Below, in pieces: positions 37,001 through 64,000 of a stretch of 64,000 bases of DNA (its first letter is position 1; every line of letters begins with the position of its first letter). A program made the position numbers and the translations under genes. The notes below the pieces were generated by a model. The model was not told the DNA's origin, made no database searches, and saw only the letters and a program-made list of their open reading frames with translations. The stretch comes from Lepisosteus oculatus (taxonomy: Eukaryota > Chordata > Actinopteri > Semionotiformes > Lepisosteidae): NCBI RefSeq assembly GCF_040954835.1, contig NC_090706.1, positions 24,933,148-24,997,147 of the forward strand, read 5' to 3'.

Positions 37001-37882
37001 AAAAGCATAAAGAAAAAATGCTTACAATCACTATGGCTTCCACTGCTTGGAAACTCAATAAAACCACTTCTAAATTTGCAATTAAGGCTTAGAGAATACA
37101 TTAATACTGAAATGAAATGTTTTATTGCTAGAAACTTAAATGCACATCACTGAAAACCCATTACTTGTATAGTAGTGTAATTTTAAGAGTGATTCGATTC
37201 TACTTTTTGTAAATTTGAGAAAAAAAAACACATTTCTGTAGAGATACTATTTAGTACAGTATTTGTGAACCTACTTCACACAGTCATGACTTCCCCTAAC
37301 GTCAAATCAAGTAAGTATTGAATCCCTGGCCGCTAACGTCAAGTACAACATCAAAAGAATAGTATTCAAGAACTGTGAGACAATATCTCAAAGATGAGAA
37401 GCAACAAGGTGGCCTAGTAGATCTTCCAGACCTAAGTTATTCTAAAAATGGATGTGCAAAGACTGAGAATGAAATATTAGGTATAAAATACCAGCAAGTG
37501 TCTGCCGTTTTGTAATCAGTGAGGTTTTAAAATATATAAAAAACTAAGACAACTTTCCACACTAGGCAATAATCGTTGGCCTAACCATTCTGCAGCAGCA
37601 AGACCGTACATCTCTCTACGCTGCAGTTCAAGTACTGAACAGGACTACCACCTCGCCAACTGTAGCACATTAAACACCAGGCTACCTTGAAAGCAATACT
37701 ATTAACAGTAATTTTCTAAACTCTCCAAGTACCTAAACATCCACCAAACAGATTAAAAATCAGTATACATTCAAAAAAGACGTTGCCACTTAAAATTCAA
37801 ATGTAATTTCATTTCTCACTTACATTGGCTCCAGGAGTTTGGCCAGCCACGACTTCAAAGCTTCCACATTCTCAATGATCAT
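17260..37882 (-). CDS. RBM27: RBM27, RNA-binding motif protein 27
   Basis: Twenty-one coding exons join without frame loss into 1,016 residues; human RBM27 is about 1,060. Domains in order: PWI-like N-terminal fold (1-75), RS/RE-rich stretch (115-200), polyglutamine tract (228-245), CCCH finger C312-x8-C321-x5-C327-x3-H331, proline-rich linker, RRM (about 557-628), coiled coil (about 735-858), RG-rich stretch (869-890), second RRM-like fold (about 902-967), acidic tail ending ESRSWRR. RBM26/RBM27 proteins work in the nucleus with the poly(A) RNA exosome-targeting machinery, so a role in polyadenylated RNA turnover and mRNA processing is likely. RBM27 is chosen over RBM26 by the linker wording and by its position between POU4F3 and LARS1. 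An in-frame ATG two codons upstream (37886-37888) would give MKMIIENV. The intron after exon 4 has a GC donor. Confidence 0.96.
17907..17942. repeat. Short perfect inverted repeat with CRE half-sites
   Basis: ATAATGACGT (17907-17916) and ACGTCATTAT (17933-17942) are perfect reverse complements separated by 16 bases, in RBM27 intron 20. TGACGT is a CREB/ATF half-site. Confidence 0.5.
18236..18346 (-). CDS. RBM27: RBM27 coding exon 20
   Basis: Acceptor TTTTTTTTCAG, donor GAG|GTTAG. Encodes 951-987: the end of the second RRM-like fold (KFKGRTLQISW) and the start of the acidic tail. Both ends are phase 0. Confidence 0.95.
19116..19199 (-). CDS. RBM27: RBM27 coding exon 19 (middle of RRM2)
   Basis: An 84-base exon, phase 0 at both ends, with acceptor GTGATAG and donor AAC|GTGAG. 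It encodes 923-950 (KFGEIEELRDHD, VVMTFKTRSEAEN), the central strands of the second RRM-like fold. Its symmetric phase means it can be skipped without a frameshift. Confidence 0.94.
19583..19695 (+). repeat. Foldback interspersed repeat, copy B (partial)
   Basis: Contains GGCCATGGAGCCTTCTTC, then GGCCGAAATGTTG, then CTTTTCAGCATGGAATAAACC and TTGTTCCTTTGCAGCC, the same right half as copy A. The left arm is shortened. Lies in RBM27 intron 18. Confidence 0.7.
20833..21024 (-). CDS. RBM27: RBM27 coding exon 18 (RG-rich stretch and start of RRM2)
   Basis: Encodes 859-922: AARLGLIP, then alternating Arg-Gly residues (869-890), then MVVDHRPRALAI, which starts the second RRM-like fold, ending PHFV before the donor GTAAGT. 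The boundary matches the conserved HFS/HFA position of RBM26/27. Confidence 0.95.
21442..21546 (-). CDS. RBM27: RBM27 coding exon 17
   Basis: Encodes 824-858 (AQKELLDAELDFHKKL, then SQLQVE), the last part of the coiled coil. Phase 0 at both ends. Confidence 0.95.
21948..22115 (-). CDS. RBM27: RBM27 coding exon 16
   Basis: Encodes 768-823 (VLINRLEKNKNMKPEDRS, then LKDLTEKISQLKDEMK): heptad-type coiled coil. Acceptor ATTTCAG, donor GAT|GTAAGT. Confidence 0.95.
22335..22409 (-). CDS. RBM27: RBM27 coding exon 15
   Basis: Encodes 743-767 (EALKLQQDMRKKKQEMLEK, IECQK), highly charged coiled coil. Phase 0 at both ends. Confidence 0.95.
22956..23081 (-). CDS. RBM27: RBM27 coding exon 14
   Basis: Encodes 701-742 from AMPASMSLQKGAYSS to EAMKKKQ, leading into the coiled coil. 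Acceptor CTTCCAG, donor CAG|GTAAGT. Confidence 0.92.
24125..24247 (-). CDS. RBM27: RBM27 coding exon 13
   Basis: Encodes 660-700 (GSYVLNKMTPKHRLGNATGN), matching the conserved Tyr-Val-Leu-Asn-Lys block after the RRM of RBM27. Phase 0 at both ends. Confidence 0.93.
24730..24945 (-). CDS. RBM27: RBM27 coding exon 12 (second half of RRM1)
   Basis: Encodes 588-659. RNP1-like strand EAALIQYT and NNRFIRVYWHRENNEQ complete the RRM; a Gln-rich tail (seven consecutive Gln) follows. Acceptor GTTCAG, donor AAG|GTAAAC. Confidence 0.95.
25296..25449 (-). CDS. RBM27: RBM27 coding exon 11 (first half of RRM1)
   Basis: Encodes 536-587: QNFNNQHKPAF, then RNP2-like KLEVRKIP and LNEHFSKFGTIVNIQ. The first base completes Lys536 begun in exon 10. 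Confidence 0.95.
25725..25866 (-). CDS. RBM27: RBM27 coding exon 10
   Basis: Encodes 489-535 (AANIVIQTEPSPS, then RKRSMANTEGPQAKKPWMDK). A probable basic nuclear localisation patch lies at RKRS. Phases 1 in and 2 out fit both neighbours. Confidence 0.93.
27535..27687 (-). CDS. RBM27: RBM27 coding exon 9
   Basis: Encodes 438-488, including YNPEAPGI and QRPNLIGLTSSDMD, the strongly conserved linker shared by RBM26 and RBM27. Confidence 0.94.
28821..28955 (-). CDS. RBM27: RBM27 coding exon 8
   Basis: Encodes 393-437, Pro/Ala-rich (PPLIPASAVDARE, PPPALPPHPQYTLSE). It splices directly to exon 9 in frame, giving SEYNYDPEAY. Confidence 0.92.
29388..29615 (-). CDS. RBM27: RBM27 coding exon 7 (most of the CCCH finger)
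   Basis: Encodes 317-392. It supplies the last three metal ligands, C321, C327 and H331 (EKGFCVRGDLCPFDHGND), then a Pro/Met-rich linker. The finger is split between exons 6 and 7. Confidence 0.95.
30773..31120 (-). CDS. RBM27: RBM27 coding exon 6 (polyQ and first CCCH ligand)
   Basis: Encodes 201-316: DHRLKFEMERKEPEG, a polyglutamine tract, Pro-rich PLPPPPPQQYSS, then VTVVAPAH and TESWSNYYSNH and KRRCRDYD with C312. Acceptor TTAATCAG, donor GACG|GTAAGC. Confidence 0.94.
30987..31040 (-). repeat. RBM27: CAG/CAA polyglutamine tract in RBM27
   Basis: Eighteen codons: 15 Gln (mixed CAG/CAA), one His, two Gln, at residues 228-245. Interruption by CAA and CAT codons would be expected to limit slippage. 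Confidence 0.9.
31970..32140 (+). mobile_element. LINE 3'-end fragment in RBM27 intron 5
   Basis: CCAGCCATGTTGCTGAAGC, then GACGGGCTGAATGGTCTCC and CTCTTGTATGCTACC match the family with further copies at 40955, 52080 and 58480. Antisense to RBM27. Confidence 0.6.
33585..33787 (-). CDS. RBM27: RBM27 coding exon 5 (RS-rich)
   Basis: Encodes 133-200: VRDDKRRDDRKRRDGDRHG, YRERYDRRAGTNRARS, then Ser-Arg dipeptides (FSRSRSKSRSRSGS). RS stretches direct proteins to nuclear speckles and are phosphorylated in other family members. Frame set by phase continuity with exons 4 and 6. Confidence 0.94.
34835..34914 (-). CDS. RBM27: RBM27 coding exon 4, followed by a GC donor
   Basis: Encodes 107-132 (TGNGDEEREGRRRRSPLRN, SDLNES) plus two bases of Arg133. 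It ends ATCGAG before GCAAGT: a non-canonical but well-formed GC donor. The nearest GT downstream would break frame with exon 5. Confidence 0.9.
35092..35274 (+). repeat. Foldback interspersed repeat, copy C (longest)
   Basis: Starts ACTTCAAGTAGGTAGCTG, GGTAGGCTGCAAAGGAAC, runs through a poly-purine hairpin arm, GAAGGCTCCACAGC, and returns through TTCTTCTCTTTTCAG to TTGTTCC. The arms are inverted repeats. Lies in RBM27 intron 3. Confidence 0.75.
35447..35586 (-). CDS. RBM27: RBM27 coding exon 3
   Basis: Encodes 60-106: TTGFVDKLFECLTTKNYL ends the PWI-like fold; a Lys/Glu-rich stretch follows. Acceptor CTTTCAG, donor GAG|GTAAAC. Confidence 0.95.
36162..36280 (-). CDS. RBM27: RBM27 coding exon 2
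   Basis: Encodes 20-59: CDADPSALANYVVALVKKD and LCADQLDVFLQK, the core of the PWI-like N-terminal domain shared with RBM26. Confidence 0.96.
37824..37882 (-). CDS. RBM27: RBM27 coding exon 1
   Basis: Encodes 1-19 (MIIENVEALKSWLAKLLEP) plus two bases. An alternative in-frame ATG at 37886-37888 would add Met-Lys; RBM26 uses a start resembling that longer form. Confidence 0.92.
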
Positions 37883-38061
37883 TTTCATAAAATGCACTAA
37901 TACTAACTATAAATAAACGATATGTTGTACTACTTCCACTTTCATCGTCAAAAATGTATAAATCGTAGACGCAGCTGTAGGCCTAATACTAGCAACTTGC
38001 AGATCGGACAAACTGCTTTACGGTTAACCTAGTATTCTAGGATGACAGGCGTTAAGAGCGT

Positions 38062-38105
38062 CCAATCAGAGGTTCGTTTCAGGGGATTATGGCAAAATAG
38101 CCAAT
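38062..38105 (-). promoter_or_regulatory. Two CCAAT boxes upstream of RBM27
   Basis: CCAAT occurs at 38062-38066 (TCCAATCAG) and 38101-38105 (GCCAATCTG), 39 bases apart and about 180-220 bases from the RBM27 start. Paired CCAAT boxes at roughly this spacing are typical NF-Y sites in TATA-less housekeeping promoters. Confidence 0.5.
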
Positions 38106-39379
38106 CTGTGCGGTGAGAGAAGGAGGGACTTAGTTTAACTAACGTCAACGTAGTTAAAAAGTATTACTGTAGCTGTACATGCCGTGGTTTTGGCTTGGTG
38201 ATAGTAGCAAATGTGTATCGTTTAATCATAGCTTGATAGCTGTTTCAAATTTTTCATGTAAATATTTTGTTTCGATGCTTTATTTTTTAACCATATGTAC
38301 AGGCTCTCCAGTTAAATCCCAGCGTCTTTACTTCTAATTAGTTGTACAGTTAGTAATGGTTTCACACTCGACACCTTTATTTAGGAAATTAGTTTAAAGG
38401 CTCACAGCTTGTTCTGTAGTAATGCTATTTTCTCTACCCACCTTATTCGTTCTGGGCTAGCAATTAAAAACTACGCACCTTGCAAATCTTTCATACAAAC
38501 GGCCTCGGTTTATACTCTTAACAGGTCAGTGTATGGTCGATAGAAACCCCAACCGAGAAAATCAAATATTCAGATGTGTGACACTAATGTCAGCCTGACA
38601 GGATTCAGACAGTACCAGAAAGGTGACATTAATTTAAAGAAATGTAGGTCAAAACAAGCCCCTGAACTACAGCTTTTCGTTTTCCATGTCATCTTTTGCC
38701 TTTAAATGTTAATTCCTACCTGAAACGTAGAAAGAAAAGATCCAACATTTCAGATGCTAATCCTTCATCACATAGCTGAAGAAGGCATAATAACCGAAAC
38801 TTTGTGTCTTTTCTTTCTCCTTTTATATGTGGATTTAACGTTAACCTTTTTTGCAGACTATGCACACTGGCGCAGATCCTCACTCATATCCTTCACCCAG
38901 TTTTATCGTTTATTTTTCTTCTTAACTTTGAAACCTCTGATTCTTCAAAGTCGTTGTTTGCCATACTTTAGAGAGTTGGCAGAATAGACCAACTGTTTCA
39001 AACAACATCTTGGTTTTGTTTCGAAAGAAAACCCCAAGTAGAAATACACACTGCAATCCTAATTTCATGTCAACATGTATTATTTCGTCAGATTCTGTAA
39101 GTTTTTCTACAATCAATTCTACAATATTGTACTGAAGAAAAGGTGTGCTTATCTAACAGTGAAGAAAGGTTTATTAATGAATGCTCAAATAAGTCACATG
39201 TCATTGACTTTCTTCATCTTTACGTTTCTTCATCAAGAATATGAACTTTGCCGGTGCTACATCACTTAATTTTTCACAATGCTTTACAGTCATTAAATGT
39301 TCTAGAGTTACATCTGTAGCTCTGCATTTAATAACAGAATTATGTTTAGCATAATGGTTTCTGGAAATAAAATTGGTGG

Positions 39380-39475
39380 TGGTGGAGGGGAGTAATCTTT
39401 ACCTGTAAAGCGCTTTTAGTTAAGTGTCCAGAACAACACTGTATAAGTGTAAGGAATCATAATTATTATAAAATT
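39380..39475 (+). repeat. Short interspersed repeat tail
   Basis: TGTAAAGCGCTTTTAGTTAAG, TGTCCAGAACAACACTGTA and TAAGTGTAAGGAATCATAA form a 3' end common to a dispersed fish repeat; it ends in an AT-rich tail. Confidence 0.5.
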
Positions 39476-39850
39476 CTTAAAGATCATGACAACTACCCAC
39501 AAATGAATGCTAGGGAGAGGAATATAAAGGGTGCCAGTCATCGGGACAGTATGTTTAATTGATTCACAGATGGATTGACACGTGATCTAATGTACAGTAT
39601 TAAAACCTTTGCCTTTGGCTATTTTACGAAGAGTCGCAGACTGTGACGTACCTCAGCAAGCGTGCTCTAGACTGATGCAACACTGAATGGTTGCATGCAA
39701 CTATTTCACTGTAATTTCACCCGGATTTCAAGCATTTGACTTCATATTACTGTCTAATTAGTCTAGTTTCATAATCTGATTTACCACTCTGCTCTTTTAA
39801 ACGCGTGCTTTTCAAAAATAATTTAAGCATGAAACGGAAAAGAAAAGAAA

Positions 39851-39875
39851 ACCACGGCTCCCAAAATGCCTTGCG
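39851..39875 (+). promoter_or_regulatory. ZNF143-type promoter motif, upstream copy
   Basis: The 25 bases carry TCCCA-nn-ATGC-nn-TGCG in register with an ACnAC start, the layout of the long ZNF143/THAP11 (SBS) element. It lies about 270 bases before the LARS1 start codon. Confidence 0.55.
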
Positions 39876-39970
39876 ACAAACCCACCACGCCAGGTGCGAA
39901 GAGGTTCGCAATGGTGTTTGGGATTTAGTGTACGGTTGGTCTTACTTGCCAGGGTTTTGACGAATTGCAT

Positions 39971-39995
39971 ACTACAACTTCCGAAATGCAAAGCG
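39971..39995 (+). promoter_or_regulatory. ZNF143-type promoter motif, downstream copy
   Basis: ACTACAACTTCCGAAATGC followed by AAAGCG matches the ACTACA-nn-tCCc-n-ATGC-nn-nGCG layout. Same orientation as the first copy, 120 bases from it, about 150 bases before the LARS1 start. Confidence 0.6.
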
Positions 39996-40133
39996 AATCA
40001 CATTGACTTCTTCGTTTTTTTTATGTCATCAGCAGGAGCTACTTCCAAGTCAAGCCACTGGTGTGGATATTTCACGTTTTTGAGACAAACCGGAGTGACT
40101 CGAATTTAGAAAAAAGCAAACGGAGATATAAGA

Positions 40134-60898
<20,765 letters not shown>

Positions 60899-63310
60899 AA
60901 GTTCAGAGACGGTTAAAATAATAGAGGAGAAATGCATAGGGCTGACACACTGGGCTTCAGACAGAATACATCACTTCCAGTACAGTATTCAACCACTCAG
61001 TGGCCACTTGGCTTTCATTCACAATTAAAAACCAAGCCTGGTTCAAACACTTTGAATGTTTTTTTTACATTCTTAAAACTGCAGTCAATTTTTCATTTTC
61101 CCTGCATTGTTCCACCCTTTTTTCAGTTTTTTCCCCTTTTTTCTCAAATATAACTGGCAAGAAAAACATGTACAGTAGGGCATTAAACATGAGCAGTAGA
61201 AATGCAAAACTCTTTTTCCCAGAGAAAAAAAAAATATATATAATCAAATGGAATTAAGCCTGGCCTTTTAATCCACCCACACTAACACTAGAAAGCAGAA
61301 AGTAAAAAGTAATTTTGACTTCAGAAAGCAATTTGATATCAGAACAGTTGTTTCTTGTTGTAATAGAAGACCGCAGGACCTTGATGAGTTTGTGCTGTGT
61401 GGTCATTAATGAGGGACCTTAAATTTTAAAAAGCCATGTAATCAACAATATTTAAAACTGACATTTTCAAGAAAATCTTTAAGCAACCACTCTTCATCTT
61501 TTTCTTGTTTTTCTGATTTGCTGTATGTTTTAACTGCTCCTAATTGTAAAAAAAATGTCTTGACTGCCTTACAATGATAATACACAATCTTGGTCTGTAT
61601 GTGATCATCTGCCATGGTTCTATTCCACAGTTGTGTTAAATAAAGAGCTTAAAGGTACTCACTCTCTGTGTGACAATGTTAAAATAAAATATTACTTTAC
61701 CAAGGTTTTTTACATAACATTATCTTACCCATGTTCACACTGGGGTTCCCATCAGTAAAACCTTGTTTTACACCTTGGTAAAAACTTTGGTGTGCACCAC
61801 ATTATTACATTCGAGTTTCCTTTGATTCTCTCAATATTATTTTTGAGGTCCTCCTCCTACAGTACCTAAAATTGTTGCCAAGGACCATCTATTTTTTTGT
61901 GTAAAGAAGGTATTCTATATACATTGTTTGCCAAATGTATACTCAGTTTTGAAAAGCATCAACCCAATTGGCGGAGTTTGTCTTGACGACTGAAAAAGAC
62001 AAAGACGTGCATTTTCATACTGCACGCTTGTGTGGCTTTTAAGCTCTCGCTTGAACTGGCCAAAAAAGGTGATGTGATCTATTTGAGTGCAGGCAAGTTG
62101 GAAGGAAATGGTTCAGTAAAAATACCACAACTGTACGTGCTTATGTCTCGGGTGCTTTGAGTAGTTACCTGCAATTTGTGAGGAGCCTAAATATTTCTTC
62201 TGGTCTGTGTAAGTCAACCCTCTTTTTTTCCTTTAAAAAAACTGTTTTATTCTTAAATATTATTGTCTTAAGTGTTTTATTAAGTATTTTTTCTATAATT
62301 TGCACTTAAGATGTTCCTTGGATATTTTCACTGCTGCTACTGTGTAGCCAAACATAGTGCACGCTGGCCTTATTGTCTCTGCAAGCAAGGATCTTGTCCC
62401 TGATAATGTTTCTGTCTGCTTCAGCTTTCAGTTATAGAAATTATAATAGTTCCACTTCACTAACTATTGTGAATATTGTCAAAGCAAGTCTTCTTTTTTA
62501 TTGTTTAACAAATGCTTGGTTTAGGCTTATTTTTGTGCAGTAGTCTCTGCTTTTTCAAATCTGGCTTTCTTATCTGCACTCAAAAATCCATAGGATTGTT
62601 GCTTTCTCCATGTAAACTCAAGAATGTATAAGGGGCAATATGTGATAGTCCGGTTATTTTTAGTTTTTTATATATTTTATAATTAGTCCCCTAGTGAAGT
62701 AGAAGATGTCTGTTATCTTCTGCGGCCAGCCATGAGAATAACTCAACATGGCAGTTGTGTTATCGGTTGAAACACACCCTGTTCCTAGAGGAGACTATCA
62801 TTCTACTCTTCTGTTCATCTCACTGCTCCCTTTTTCTACTTATTTTCTGTTAAAAGTCTGTGTCTTTAGAAGTGCAGTTTTTCTGCTAGTGAATCTGCAA
62901 AACCTTTCATGAAGTAAGTGTTTTTTTGTTATTTCATGCTATATGACATAGGCTTGTTTTTGTCATTAAATATTTGTACAGTGTATGAACTACCTGTTAA
63001 AATGTTTGCTTACTTCATGAAATTTTGTGTTGCAGTATATTAAAGCTGACCACAGCAAACTTAAAGCAGAATTGATACTGCTAGAGACTTGTAGTCAAAC
63101 AGCAATTTAGTTTTGCTCCCTTACAGTGTTAGATTTTCTTCAGAGTTTCTTGAGTACCACCTTCAAATAAGATTTTTCGTGTAAAGCATCGTTTGTGTTC
63201 TAAAAATTAATTTTATTTGTCTAACTCAAAAGTCTGAGTCTGAAAGAATGATGTTTCACTACCCTTTGGATTTGAAGGTTTAATTGATTCCTAATGAATT
63301 GAGCACCACC
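60899..63310 (+). other. LARS1 3' UTR and LARS1-PLAC8L1 intergenic region
   Basis: The first 750 bases are probably LARS1 3' UTR, ending after the signal at 61639. The rest is AT-rich with no recognised gene or repeat; the last few hundred bases should hold the PLAC8L1 promoter and 5' UTR. Confidence 0.55.
61639..61644 (+). terminator. LARS1: Probable LARS1 polyadenylation signal
   Basis: AATAAA in GTTAAATAAAGAGC, about 740 bases after the stop codon. A second AATAAA-like hexamer lies about 40 bases further on. Confidence 0.6.
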
Positions 63311-63437
63311 ATGGCCGAATTTCCTGTCGTCACTCAGCCTGGCCTGGGAGTCACCACAACAACCATAACCACCATAACACAGACAGGTGGAGACTGGAGC
63401 ACAAGTCTCTTCAACGTGTGCAGTGACAAAACTGTGT
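63311..63437 (+). CDS. PLAC8L1: PLAC8L1 first visible coding exon
   Basis: Encodes 42 residues plus one base of Cys43. Donor GTGT|GTAAGC. Confidence 0.86.
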
Positions 63438-63965
63438 GTAAGCAAACTCTATTGATTCAAATGTATTGATTCAGCAGGGCCCCGTAGCAGTAACATTTGG
63501 AAAGTCAATAACCTTAGAACGACCATTGTTGGTTTGCAAGGGCAACATTTAAGATATAGTAGCTTTAACTCATTTTAAAATGTAATTTCTGGATCTGAGG
63601 TAAGGGGAAGGAATTGACGTGAGTCTTACAGCAGTAATGGAGGGGATACTGTACATGAAAGTTAACCTATGTCCTTTTTATATTTAGAAAAAAAAAACAG
63701 CTGATGTTTTCTTTTTTTAATCTGTTACTCTGTCCCCCTTACTGTCTGAAAGTACATTTTTGACTCTGAGGACATGGCTAAAAGGGTTTTCAAACCTGGT
63801 TATTTTCAGCTTTCTGGTTCATTTGTAGGTCTGGTGGGTGCAGTGTCTCCCTGCTGTTTAGATGTCAGTCTTGCCCATCAGTACGGAGAGTGCCTGTGCT
63901 TACCAATGCTTCCAGGATCTACATTTGCAATGCGTGTAGGGATAAGGGAGAAATATAAAATACGG
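63311..63965 (+). CDS. PLAC8L1: PLAC8L1, PLAC8-like protein 1 (5' part, runs off the window)
   Basis: Two exons are visible (63311-63437 and 63829-63965), joined in phase 1, giving the first 88 residues; the rest lies beyond the right edge. MAEFPVVTQPGLG is followed by a Thr-rich run, TQTGGDWSTSLFNVC and, in the second exon, PCCLDVSLAHQYGECLCLPM and LPGSTFAMRVGIREKYKIR. These are the cysteine-rich PLAC8 domain and its conserved GxWSTgLF entry. The family member is set by its position beside LARS1, as in human. The molecular function is not established. The start is chosen for its strong context ACCACCATGG; human PLAC8L1 has a longer N-terminus, so an upstream exon is possible. Confidence 0.88.
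63829..63965 (+). CDS. PLAC8L1: PLAC8L1 second visible coding exon
   Basis: Acceptor CATTTGTAG, donor CGG|GTAAGG. Encodes the core of the Cys-rich PLAC8 domain (residues 43-88). Confidence 0.88.
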
Positions 63966-64000
63966 GTAAGGCTGTTTCACAGACCTACTGTATATGGATA

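Larger units (their letters stand above)
37889..40133. other. RBM27-LARS1 divergent intergenic region
   Basis: About 2.2 kb between the two start codons, which point away from each other. CCAAT boxes sit on the RBM27 side and two ZNF143-type motifs on the LARS1 side, so the spacing suggests two separate promoters. The middle holds a CTGAAGAAGGC...CCGAAAC repeat trace (about 38740-38830) and a short repeat tail at 39380-39475. No gene is supported between them. Confidence 0.6.

Overview
This is a vertebrate chromosomal window, most likely from a ray-finned fish. It holds four genes in the order POU4F3 (-), RBM27 (-), LARS1 (+), PLAC8L1 (+). The human 5q32 block has the same order and relative orientation. 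Fish origin is inferred from the interspersed repeats: a GGGCAGCACAGTGG-type short repeat, a LINE end with a 'GGGATCAATAAA' tail, and several copies of another LINE 3' end, all typical of ray-finned fish genomes. Introns of 0.1-3 kb and single intact gene copies would suit a non-teleost lineage such as a gar, bowfin or sturgeon relative, but that is only a guess.

Layout. Bases 1-8,100 are AT-rich, gene-free DNA downstream of POU4F3, with one foldback repeat at 163-332. POU4F3 (8,622-9,961, two coding exons, 335 aa) is a hair-cell and sensory-neuron POU-homeodomain factor. Bases 9,962-17,259 are non-coding; they should hold the POU4F3 promoter, candidate conserved regulatory DNA and the RBM27 3' UTR. 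RBM27 (17,260-37,882, 21 coding exons, 1,016 aa) is a nuclear RNA-binding protein with an N-terminal PWI-like fold, an RS-rich stretch, a polyglutamine tract, a CCCH zinc finger, two RRM-type domains, a coiled coil and an RG-rich stretch. A 2.2 kb gap separates its start from LARS1 and carries CCAAT boxes on the RBM27 side and two ZNF143-type motifs on the LARS1 side. LARS1 (40,134-60,898, 32 exons, 1,176 aa) is cytoplasmic leucyl-tRNA synthetase, with the HIGH motif, CP1 editing domain and KMSKS motif all intact. PLAC8L1 begins at 63,311 and runs off the right edge.

Every exon join was checked by splice site, by reading phase, and by residue continuity against the family as I remember it. 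All joins in RBM27 and LARS1 keep frame from start to stop. Two introns, one in each gene, use GC rather than GT donors.

The genes do not form one pathway; they are neighbours in an old conserved block. No new enzymatic or defence system is apparent. The most notable items are an inverted LINE pair flanking LARS1 exons 23-28, a palindromic foldback repeat family, the paired ZNF143-like promoter motifs, the GC-AG introns, and an RBM27 exon that completes a second RRM.
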